This document shows positions 7,585 to 14,594 of a stretch of DNA of 35,613 nt, piece by piece (within the stretch, counting starts at the first letter, position 1; every line of letters starts with the position of its first letter). This DNA is from Solirubrobacterales bacterium (lineage in GTDB: Bacteria > Actinomycetota > Thermoleophilia > Solirubrobacterales > Solirubrobacteraceae). A model generated the notes under the pieces. It did not search any database. It saw nothing but the letters and a program-made list of their open reading frames with translations, and was not told the origin of the DNA. Location of the stretch: positions 1-35,613 of the forward strand of contig JAFAYV010000057.1 in NCBI GenBank assembly GCA_019240115.1. The letters run 5' to 3'. Made by a program: the position numbers and the translations under genes.

Positions 7585-8127
7585 CTAACTCCTACGGACG
7601 CGCTCGCGCGCGAGCCAGAGCATGGCGATGAGGCTCTTGGCGTCCTCGCACGCGGCGATCGCGGCGTCGAGCTGGCTCAGCGGCCAGCGGACGACCTCGA
7701 TCCGCTCGTCCTCCTCGACCTCGGTCTCGGGCGCCGGCGAGAGATCCTCGGCGAGGTAGCAGATGATCCGCTCGTCGCTGAAGCCGGCGCTCGTGTAGAA
7801 GGACGTGATCTCGCGCCAGCGCTCGGCGCGCATGCCGATCTCCTCGGCGAGCTCGCGCTGGGCGGCGGCGAGCGGCGCCTCGCCCTCGACGTCGAGCTTG
7901 CCCGCGGGGATCTCGAGCGAGTCCGGGACGCCGACGACCTCGCGCGGTTGGCGGGTCAGCCACACGTGGTCGTCGTCGACGGCGAGCATCGCCACCGCTC
8001 CGGGATGCCAGACCTTCTCGCGGACGACCTCCTTGCCGTCGTGATGCCGAAAGCGCTCGCGGCCGAGGGAGAAGATCTTGCCGCGCCAGATCGTCTCGGA
8101 GTGCACGCGGTCAAAGCGGCTGCTCAT
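7585..8127 (-). CDS. NUDIX hydrolase, ADP-ribose pyrophosphatase type
   Basis: The 180-residue protein contains a Nudix box from GKLDVEGEAPLAAAQRELAEE to IG. All catalytic residues (REL-x-EE-x-G) are present, but the first part has one residue more than the GX5E rule, as also seen in the Mycobacterium homologue Rv1700. A conserved Pro about 15 residues after the box and the WHPGAVAMLAVDD strand fit the ADP-ribose pyrophosphatase subfamily, which hydrolyses ADP-ribose to AMP and ribose-5-phosphate. The start ATG overlaps the M20 peptidase stop (ATGA). Its place between pyrG and xerD is a conserved actinobacterial arrangement. A longer frame runs upstream but belongs to the antisense of the peptidase. 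Confidence 0.88.
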   Translation of the reverse strand: MSSRFDRVHSETIWRGKIFSLGRERFRHHDGKEVVREKVWHPGAVAMLAVDDDHVWLTRQPREVVGVPDSLEIPAGKLDVEGEAPLAAAQRELAEEIGMRAERWREITSFYTSAGFSDERIICYLAEDLSPAPETEVEEDERIEVVRWPLSQLDAAIAACEDAKSLIAMLWLARERVRRS

Positions 8128-9281
8128 GAGTCGTTCACTCCGGCCGTGACCAGCTCGACCGCGGCCTCGTCGACGAGCGCGAGACCGAGCTCGAGCAGGT
8201 CCTCGAGCGCCGCGACGCTGATCCGCTCGCCGGGCTCGTGGTTGCGCTCGGTCCCGTCGGCCAGGCACGTGCAGGGAAAACCGGCGGCCTGCAGCGAGTT
8301 GGCGTCCGAGGCTCCGCCGGAGTGAATCGGCCGCGGCTCGTAGCCGCAGGCGCGCAGCGCGCGCTCGGCGACGGCGAGCTGCGGCGCGCGCGGCTTGGTC
8401 CGATAGCCGAGGAACATGCGCTCCACGGTCAGATCGAGGTCGCACTCGGCGGCGTCGGCGGCATCCTGAAGGTGGTCGATCATCTCGGTCGTCACCGTCG
8501 AGGCGCGCGCCGGATCGAGGCCGCGGGCCTCGGCGACGATGCGGCAGCGCTCGGGGACGACGTTGATCGCCGAGCCGCCGTCGATCGTCCCGACGTTGGC
8601 GGTCGTCTCCGGATCGAGGCGCCCGAGGCGCATCGCCGCGATCGCGTTCGCCGCGGCGACGACGGCGCTGCGCCCGGCCTCCGGCCGCACCCCGGCGTGC
8701 GCCGCGCGGCCGCGCAGCTCGGCGATGATCCGATAGTGGGTCGGCGATGCGGTGACGACCTCGCCGATCGGCGTGGCGTGATCGAAGACGTAGCCGAATG
8801 CGCTGCGCAACGCGGCGATGTCGAACTCGCGCGAGCCCGCGAGCGAGACCTCCTCGCCGACCGTGAACAGGAGGTCGAGCCCGACCGGCGGAGCCGGTCC
8901 GGAGGTGAAGTGGCGGGCGAGCTCGACGATCGTCGCCACCGCCGACTTGTTGTCGGCGCCGAGGATGCCCTCGTTGGCGTTCTCCCAGAACCCGTCGACG
9001 ACCACCGGCTCCACCGCGGCGGCGAGCGGCACCGTGTCGAGATGGGCACAGAGGAGGATCGAGGCCGCGCCCGTCCCGGATACGCGGGCGAGGAGGTTGC
9101 CGCACTCCGATCCGGCCGCCGGGCCGCTCCCATCCTCGGTGACCTCGAGCCCGAGCTGCGCCAGCTCGGCGCTCACCCAGTCGGCGCACGCGCGTTCGTG
9201 ACCGGACGGGCTCGGCGTCGCGCAGAGCGCGGCGAAGGTCTCGTGCAGCCGAGCGCGCTCGGCGTCGGTGGCGCGCCTCAC
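8124..9281 (-). CDS. M20 family metallopeptidase, PepT-like
   Basis: Two-zinc aminopeptidase of the peptidase T-like branch of M20, probably cleaving di- or tripeptides in the cytoplasm. The metal and catalytic residues are in place: H80 and D82 in LCAHLDTVP, the bridging D110 in LGADNKSAVAT, the E143-E144 pair in TVGEEVSLAGS, and a late His in TERNHEPGE. The dimerisation domain lies between about residues 190 and 300. The 385-residue length is normal. The GTG start overlaps the pyrG stop (GTGA) and the stop overlaps the NUDIX start, so it is embedded in the operon. In Mycobacterium and Streptomyces the NUDIX gene follows pyrG directly, so the peptidase looks like an insertion into a conserved pair. 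Substrate is unknown. Confidence 0.9.
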   Translation of the reverse strand: MRRATDAERARLHETFAALCATPSPSGHERACADWVSAELAQLGLEVTEDGSGPAAGSECGNLLARVSGTGAASILLCAHLDTVPLAAAVEPVVVDGFWENANEGILGADNKSAVATIVELARHFTSGPAPPVGLDLLFTVGEEVSLAGSREFDIAALRSAFGYVFDHATPIGEVVTASPTHYRIIAELRGRAAHAGVRPEAGRSAVVAAANAIAAMRLGRLDPETTANVGTIDGGSAINVVPERCRIVAEARGLDPARASTVTTEMIDHLQDAADAAECDLDLTVERMFLGYRTKPRAPQLAVAERALRACGYEPRPIHSGGASDANSLQAAGFPCTCLADGTERNHEPGERISVAALEDLLELGLALVDEAAVELVTAGVNDS

Positions 9282-10948
9282 GCCGACGCGGAGGCCGCGG
9301 CGGCCGAGAGCGACGCCGGTCGCTCGGACTCGGCCCGGTCGAGCGCGGCCCCGACGAACTCGAAGAACAGCGGCGCCGGACGCTCGGGGCGCGACTTGAA
9401 CTCCGGGTGGTATTGCGAGGCGACGTAGAACGGGTGCGCATCGCGCGACAGCTCGATCGCCTCGACGAGCCGCTCGTCGGGCGAGGTGCCCGAGTAGACG
9501 AGGCCGGCGGTCTCCAGGCGCTTGCGCAGGTGGTTGTTGACCTCGTAGCGATGGCGGTGGCGCTCGTAGACCACGGGCTCGCGGTAGAGCTCGCGGATCC
9601 TGGTGTCGTCGTGGAGCTTGACCGGGTCGGCGCCGAGCCGCATCGTCCCGCCCATGTCGGCGATCTCCTTCTGCTCGGGGAGCAGGTCGATGACCGGGAA
9701 CGGCGTCTCCATGTCCATCTCGGTCGAGTTGGCGCCGTCCATGCCGCCGACGTGGCGAGCGAACTCGCTGACCGCGACGTGCATGCCGAGGCAGATGCCG
9801 AGATACGGGATGCCGCGCTCGCGCGCGGCCCGGGCGGCGCGGATCATGCCCTCCCAGCCGCGGCCGCCGAAGCCGCCCGGGATGAGGATCCCGTCGGCGG
9901 CGGCGACGCGCTCGAAGATCTCATGATCGCCGACGGCCTCGGAGTCGATCCAGTCGACCTCGACCTTGGCGTCGTGGTGGACGCCGGCGTGGCGCAGCGC
10001 CTCGACGACCGACAGATAGGCGTCCTCAAGCTGGACGTACTTGCCGACGAGCGCGATCCGCGCCCGACGGTGAGCCTCGCCGGCGCGGTCGATGATCGCC
10101 GCCCAGCAGCTGAGGTCGGGCTCGCGCACCTCGAGACCGAAGTGCTCGCGGAGGATGAAGTCGTCGACCCCCTGGTCGTGGAAGGCGAGCGGCACCCGAT
10201 AGATGTCGTCGACGTCGTAGGCCGAGACGACCGCCTCGACCGGCAGGCTCGCGAACAGCGCGATCTTGCCGCGGATGTCGGAGCCGAGCTCTGACTCCGA
10301 GCGGCACATGACCATGTCGGGCGCGATGCCGATCCGGCGCAGCTCGTTGACCGAGTGCTGGGTCGGCTTGGTCTTCAGCTCGCCGGCGTGGCCGATGTAG
10401 GGCACGAGCGTCAGGTGGATGAACATGCATCGGCGCCGGCCGACCTCGACCGGGAACTGCCGGATCGACTCCAGGAAGGGCAGCGACTCGATGTCGCCGA
10501 CGGTCCCGCCGATCTCGGTGACGACGAAGTCGACGTCGGAGGAGTCGGCCATCAGCCGGATGCGCTGCTTGATCTCGTTCGTGATGTGGGGGACCACCTG
10601 GACCGTCGCCCCGAGGTAGTCCCCGCGGCGCTCGCGCCGGATGACCGTGTTGTAGATCCCGCCCGCGGTGACGTTGGACGCGCGGTTGGTGTTGGCGTCG
10701 GTGTAGCGCTCGTAGTGGCCGAGATCGAGGTCGGTCTCGGCGCCGTCCTCGGTGACGAACACCTCGCCGTGCTGGTAGGGCGACATCGTGCCCGGGTCGA
10801 CGTTGATGTACGGGTCGAACTTCTGCAGCTGCACGCTGAGCCCGCGCGCCACGAGCAGACGTCCGATCGACGCGGCGGCGATGCCCTTGCCCAGCGAGGA
10901 GACGACCCCGCCCGTGATGAAGATGAACCGCGTCTCGCCCAATGCCAT
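9278..10948 (-). CDS. pyrG: CTP synthase
   Basis: Converts UTP to CTP using glutamine and ATP, the last step of pyrimidine nucleotide synthesis. From the ATG at 10946-10948 the protein has 556 residues, the family norm. The synthase domain opens with FIFITGGVVSSLGKG and contains KFDPYINVDPGTMSPYQHGE. The class I glutamine amidotransferase domain carries the nucleophile cysteine in YLGICLGMHVAV and the His/Glu pair in QYHPEFKSRP. A TTG three codons upstream is possible but less likely. TAGACT (minus strand, 10961-10966) sits 12 bases before the ATG as a possible -10. The alanine-rich last 20 residues are not conserved. Confidence 0.97.
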   Translation of the reverse strand: MALGETRFIFITGGVVSSLGKGIAAASIGRLLVARGLSVQLQKFDPYINVDPGTMSPYQHGEVFVTEDGAETDLDLGHYERYTDANTNRASNVTAGGIYNTVIRRERRGDYLGATVQVVPHITNEIKQRIRLMADSSDVDFVVTEIGGTVGDIESLPFLESIRQFPVEVGRRRCMFIHLTLVPYIGHAGELKTKPTQHSVNELRRIGIAPDMVMCRSESELGSDIRGKIALFASLPVEAVVSAYDVDDIYRVPLAFHDQGVDDFILREHFGLEVREPDLSCWAAIIDRAGEAHRRARIALVGKYVQLEDAYLSVVEALRHAGVHHDAKVEVDWIDSEAVGDHEIFERVAAADGILIPGGFGGRGWEGMIRAARAARERGIPYLGICLGMHVAVSEFARHVGGMDGANSTEMDMETPFPVIDLLPEQKEIADMGGTMRLGADPVKLHDDTRIRELYREPVVYERHRHRYEVNNHLRKRLETAGLVYSGTSPDERLVEAIELSRDAHPFYVASQYHPEFKSRPERPAPLFFEFVGAALDRAESERPASLSAAAASASA

Positions 10949-10996
10949 CGGTCGCAACCGAGTCTAGTCGTCGTCCCGGCGGCGGCCCGGCGGCTC

Positions 10997-12706
10997 TCAG
11001 GCGGCCCGCAGCAGCTCGCGGGCGTGCTCGCCGGCGGCCGCGTCGTCCTCGCCGGCGCCGAGCATCCGCACCAGCTCGCCGACGATCGCGTCGCCCTCCA
11101 GCGCGGTCACCGTCGTCGTCGCCGGGGTCACGCTCACGTCCTTGGCGATCGTGAAGTGACGGTCGGCGAGCGAGGCGACCTGGGGCAGGTGGGTGATGCA
11201 CAGGACCTGTCGCGCTCGCTCCCCGTCGCCGCCGGCCAGTCCCCGCAGATGCCGGCCGACCGCCCGCGCGGTGTGCCCGCCGATCCCGGCGTCGATCTCG
11301 TCGAACACGAGCAGCGCGTCCCTGGCGTCGGCCCCGCCCGTCCCGCCGTGGGCGACGCTCAGGAGCGCGAGCATCACCCGCGAGAGCTCGCCCCCAGACG
11401 CGACCTCGCGCAGGGACGCGCGAGCGCCGGCTCCGTTGGATGCGACGAGCATCTCGATCGTCTCGGCGCCGCGCGGCCCGCATCCGTCGGGCCGAGGCGC
11501 GAGCTCGATCGAGAAGTGGGCCTGGGCCATCGCCAGCTCGCCGAGGCGCTCGCGGACCGCGGCGGCGAGCCGCGGAGCGCCCCGCCGGCGGCGCGTGCCG
11601 AGCTCGCCGGCGAGCTCGTCGCGCTCGCGCTGCGCCTCCGCGAGCGTCCCCTCGGTCTCGGCGAGCGCGTCGTCGGCGCCCGCGAGCTCGTCGCGGCGTG
11701 CCGCGCAGGCCTCGGCGTGGGCGAGCACGTCGGCGATCGAGCCCCCATGCTTGCGCTCCAGGCGCGCGAGGAGCGCGAGGCGCTCCTCAACCTCCTGCAG
11801 CCGCGCCGCGCCGTCACCCGCCGGCGCGTCGGGATCGCCGAGCGACGCCAGATGCGCGCGCAGCTCCGCGACGACGTCCTGCGCCTCGTACTGCAGCGCC
11901 TGCAGCCGGTCAGCCAGCTCGCGCAGCCGCGAGTCCAGGCCGCCGACCGCCGACAGCTGGGCGCCGGCACCCGACACGAGCTCGACCGCGCCCGACCCGC
12001 CCTCGGGGGCGAGCGCCTCCGCGGCCCCGCTGGCGGCGCGCGCGAGCTCCTCCTGGTGGCGCAGCCGGTCGCGCTCGGCGGTCAGCTCGGCGACCTCGCC
12101 CTCGCGCGGATCGGCAGCCTCGATCTCGTCGAGCTCGAAGCGCAGCAGGTCGAGCTCGCGATCGCGGGCGCCCGCGAGCTCGCGCAGCGCCTCGGCGCGG
12201 CGCCCGAGCTCACGTACGTCCTCGTGGGCCTCGCGGACCCGGGCACGGAGCGCGAGCTGCGTCGGGCCCCCGGAGGCGTCGAGCAGATCGAGCTGGGCGG
12301 CGGAGAGCATCAGCTTGCGGTGTTCATGCTGGCCGTAGAACGAGATCAGCCGTTCGCCCAGCTCCCGCAAATCGGCCTGGGTGGCGGCGCGCCCGCACAC
12401 GTAGGCCCGGGTGCGGCCGTCCGGCCACACCCGCCGCGCGAGCACGATCTCCTCCGCCCCGGACGGCAGTCGCTCAGAGCCGGCGAGCGCGTCGGGGAGC
12501 GCGAACACGCCCTCGACGTAGGCCTCGTCGGCGCCCGGGCGCACGATGCCGCGGCGGGCGCGGCCGCCGAGCAGGAGGTCGAGCGCGTGGGCGAGCAGCG
12601 TCTTGCCCGCGCCCGTCTCGCCAGTGAGGACGTTGAGCCCCGGGCCGAGGCGCAGCTCCGCGCGCTGCATCAGCAGCAGGTTCTCCACGCGCAGCTCGTG
12701 CAGCAT
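10997..12706 (-). CDS. recN: DNA repair protein RecN
   Basis: SMC-like ATPase acting early in double-strand break repair. From the ATG at 12704-12706 it has 569 residues: MLHELRVENLLL, Walker A GETGAGKT (29-36), two coiled-coil stretches (about 150-370, rich in Glu, Arg and Ala), then the C-terminal half with VASGGELSRVMLALL (ABC signature), LLVFDEIDAGIGG (Walker B) and CITHLPQVAS. The reading frame stays open for another 89 codons upstream, through the tandem repeat before nadK, but that stretch is low-complexity Gly/Val/Arg and not family-like, so I start at MLHEL. No SOS box was seen upstream, unlike enterobacterial recN. The order tlyA-nadK-recN matches other actinobacteria. Confidence 0.94.
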   Translation of the reverse strand: MLHELRVENLLLMQRAELRLGPGLNVLTGETGAGKTLLAHALDLLLGGRARRGIVRPGADEAYVEGVFALPDALAGSERLPSGAEEIVLARRVWPDGRTRAYVCGRAATQADLRELGERLISFYGQHEHRKLMLSAAQLDLLDASGGPTQLALRARVREAHEDVRELGRRAEALRELAGARDRELDLLRFELDEIEAADPREGEVAELTAERDRLRHQEELARAASGAAEALAPEGGSGAVELVSGAGAQLSAVGGLDSRLRELADRLQALQYEAQDVVAELRAHLASLGDPDAPAGDGAARLQEVEERLALLARLERKHGGSIADVLAHAEACAARRDELAGADDALAETEGTLAEAQRERDELAGELGTRRRRGAPRLAAAVRERLGELAMAQAHFSIELAPRPDGCGPRGAETIEMLVASNGAGARASLREVASGGELSRVMLALLSVAHGGTGGADARDALLVFDEIDAGIGGHTARAVGRHLRGLAGGDGERARQVLCITHLPQVASLADRHFTIAKDVSVTPATTTVTALEGDAIVGELVRMLGAGEDDAAAGEHARELLRAA

Positions 12707-12724
12707 GCCTGCGGTGTAGCACCC

Positions 12725-12874
12725 GCCCCCGACGGACCGGCCCCCGACGGACCCACCCCCGACGGACCACCCCGACGGACCCACCCCCGACGGGCCACCC
12801 CGACGGACCCACCCCCGTCGGACCCACCCCTGACGGGCCACCCCGACGGACCCACCCCTGACGGGCCACCCCGG
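12725..12874. repeat. G-rich tandem repeat array between nadK and recN
   Basis: About ten degenerate units alternate between 15 bp (GACGGACCCACCCCC) and 13 bp (GACGGGCCACCCC) across the 160-bp gap. On the coding strand the array reads as repeated GGGGTGGGTCC and GGGGTGGCCC, giving many G-runs of three to five. It contains no stop codon in the recN frame. It lies inside what is probably one transcript (tlyA-nadK-recN-pyrG). There are no unique spacers of constant length, so it is not a CRISPR array. Confidence 0.9.
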
Positions 12875-12884
12875 GCGACGCTCG

Positions 12885-13748
12885 CTACAACGGCGTGGCG
12901 AGCAGGCCGAACTTCTTGCGCAGGCGCTCGTAGAAGGTCGTGCCGGGCACCTGCGCGAGCAGCGCCTGGTCAATCGCCAGCCGCGCCTGCAGCCGATGGC
13001 CGGCCTCCATCGACCCCACCGGCCGGCCGTCGATGGCGACGTCGACGGCCTCCTCCTGCGAGCGGTTGTCGACGGTCACCCGATCTCCGGGCGCCACGAC
13101 GAGCGGTCGCGAGGTGAACGAGTGCGGCGCGATGAACGAGACGACCATGCCCTGCACGCCCCAGGCCATCACCGGGCCGCCGTTGGCGAGGTTGTAGCCG
13201 GTCGACCCCGCCGGGGTGGCCACCACGAGTCCGTCGCAGCGCACCCGCCCCACCTCGTCGCTGCCGACCGAGTAGGCGAGGTCGGCGACGCGCTTGCCGT
13301 GGTGGCGCTGGATCGAGACGTCGTTGATCGCCATCCAGCTCTCGCTCCCCGAGCCCAGCTCGATCGCCGGCAGCGCGAGCACCTCGAAGTCGCCGGCGAG
13401 CGCGCGGACGGTGCCGGAGTAGGCGTCCTCGCGGTCGACGGTGGCCAGGAAGCCCATCTCCCCGAAGTTGATCGCGAACACCGGGACGCCGCGGCCGGCC
13501 TGAGCGCGCAGCGCGCTGAGGATCGTGCCGTCGCCGCCGAAGGCGAAGCATAGGTCGACGTCCTGCCCGACCGGCGCGTGGCGCTCGATCAGCGGGTCGT
13601 CGGCCAGCTCGTGCTTGGCGACCTCCTCGGCCGAGAAGCACAGCCGCACTCCCGACTCGCGGGCGAGGTCCACCAGCGTTCGCAGGGCCATCGCCGTCTC
13701 CTCGGGTCGCCGGTGGGTGACCACCGTGGCGCAGCGCACCCGTCTCAC
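12885..13748 (-). CDS. nadK: NAD kinase
   Basis: Phosphorylates NAD to NADP using ATP or polyphosphate. The start is GTG at 13746-13748, overlapping the tlyA stop as GTGA; this gives 287 residues beginning MRRVRCATVVTHRRPEE, the normal N-terminal strand. The catalytic GGDGT motif is at 71-75 (FGGDGTILSALR), and the NAD-binding region contains LVVATPAGSTGYNLANGGPV. A conserved VAIDGRPVG follows near the end. An upstream in-frame extension inside tlyA is arginine-rich and was discarded. Position after tlyA and before recN is the standard actinobacterial order (Mycobacterium Rv1694-Rv1696). Confidence 0.96.
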   Translation of the reverse strand: MRRVRCATVVTHRRPEETAMALRTLVDLARESGVRLCFSAEEVAKHELADDPLIERHAPVGQDVDLCFAFGGDGTILSALRAQAGRGVPVFAINFGEMGFLATVDREDAYSGTVRALAGDFEVLALPAIELGSGSESWMAINDVSIQRHHGKRVADLAYSVGSDEVGRVRCDGLVVATPAGSTGYNLANGGPVMAWGVQGMVVSFIAPHSFTSRPLVVAPGDRVTVDNRSQEEAVDVAIDGRPVGSMEAGHRLQARLAIDQALLAQVPGTTFYERLRKKFGLLATPL

Positions 13749-14533
13749 GGCTCGGCCACCGCGACGGCGGCCGCCAGGTCGCTCACCCCGCCCCGCCCGG
13801 GCTCGGCGAGCCACGCGAAGCTCTCGCGGTTGCCCTTGGGTCCCGGCAGGCCCGAGCTGACGAAGCCCAGGACCGCAACGCCGCGGGCCCGGGCGGCTTG
13901 GCCGACGGCGAGCAGCGCGCAGCGGCGCCGGCCGGCGTCGCGGACGACGCCCCCCTTGCCCACCCCGTCGCGGCCGACCTCGAACTGGGGCTTGACGAGC
14001 GCCAGGCAGTCAAAGCGCGGCGCGGCGCAGGCGAGCACCGCGTCGAGCACCTTGACCACCGAGATGAACGAGACGTCGATGACGATCAGGTCGGGCGCGT
14101 GGGGCAGGTCATCGGGGGCGAGGCTTCGGGCGTTGCGCCGCTCGACGACCGTCACCCGCGGGTCGGAGCGCAGGCGCCAGTGCAGCTGGCCGTAGGCGAC
14201 GTCGACGGCGACGACGTGCTCGGCCCCTCGCTGCAGCAGACAATCGGTGAACCCGCCGGTGGAGGCGCCGACATCGAGCGCGCGGCGGCCGGCGGCCTCG
14301 ATCCCCGTCTCGCCGAGCGCGTTGGCGAGCTTGATCCCGCCGCGAGAGGCGAACTGCGGGCTCTCCGTTAGGGCGAGCTGGACGTCGTCGGCGACGAGCT
14401 GCCCGGGCTTCTGCGCCCGCCGCCGCTCGGGCCCGAGCATCACCTCGCCGGCGAGCACCGAGGCCGCCGCGCGCGTCCGCGAGGAGAACACCCCCCGCTC
14501 GGAGAGCAGCTGGTCGAGCCGGACGCGCCGCAT
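13745..14533 (-). CDS. tlyA: TlyA family rRNA 2'-O-methyltransferase
   Basis: The protein begins MRRVRLDQLLSERGVFSSRT, an S4 RNA-binding domain (about 1-60), followed by an FtsJ-like SAM methyltransferase fold with motif I LDVGASTGGFTDCLLQRGA and the catalytic-region signature LVKPQFEVGRDGVGKGGVV. Characterised TlyA proteins methylate 16S C1409 and 23S C1920 and affect capreomycin sensitivity; an older name is hemolysin A. I start at the ATG 14531-14533 (262 residues); a GTG four codons upstream is the alternative. TACCGT (minus strand, 14544-14549) ends ten bases before the ATG and may be the -10 for the tlyA-nadK-recN run. The stop overlaps nadK. Confidence 0.93.
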   Translation of the reverse strand: MRRVRLDQLLSERGVFSSRTRAAASVLAGEVMLGPERRRAQKPGQLVADDVQLALTESPQFASRGGIKLANALGETGIEAAGRRALDVGASTGGFTDCLLQRGAEHVVAVDVAYGQLHWRLRSDPRVTVVERRNARSLAPDDLPHAPDLIVIDVSFISVVKVLDAVLACAAPRFDCLALVKPQFEVGRDGVGKGGVVRDAGRRRCALLAVGQAARARGVAVLGFVSSGLPGPKGNRESFAWLAEPGRGGVSDLAAAVAVAEP

Positions 14534-14543
14534 CGCAGGCGAC

Positions 14544-14549
14544 ACGGTA
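14544..14549 (-). promoter_or_regulatory. Candidate -10 box for tlyA-nadK-recN
   Basis: TACCGT fits TANNNT and lies ten bases before the tlyA ATG, with no ribosome-binding site in between. It falls in the 61-bp gap after dxs, so it could give the downstream genes a separate start. The -35 is not evident. Confidence 0.25.
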
Positions 14550-14568
14550 CGGGATCGCGCCCGCCGCG

Positions 14569-14590
14569 CTGACGCGTGTCAGCGCGTCAG
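14569..14590 (-). terminator. Hairpin after dxs (no U-tract)
   Basis: CTGACGCG (14569-14576) and CGCGTCAG (14583-14590) form a perfect 8-bp stem around a six-base loop, beginning four bases beyond the dxs stop codon. There is no following U-run, so factor-independent termination is uncertain; it may instead stabilise the dxs transcript end. A short CACTGACG repeat also overlaps the dxs stop. Confidence 0.35.
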
Positions 14591-14594
14591 TGCG

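Noticed and set aside
8128-9441. N-terminal extension of the NUDIX protein to 618 residues
   Set aside because: It is a shadow of the M20 peptidase in another frame; the NUDIX ATG overlaps the peptidase stop as expected for the operon.
12725-12874. CRISPR array
   Set aside because: Units are 13-15 bp with no unique spacers of constant size, and no cas genes are in the window.
10355-13117. Forward frame of 920 codons
   Set aside because: Antisense to pyrG, recN and part of nadK, running through the tandem repeat; no family features.
14569-14590. Strong intrinsic terminator after dxs
   Set aside because: The hairpin is good but there is no U-run, so it is listed only as a low-confidence hairpin.
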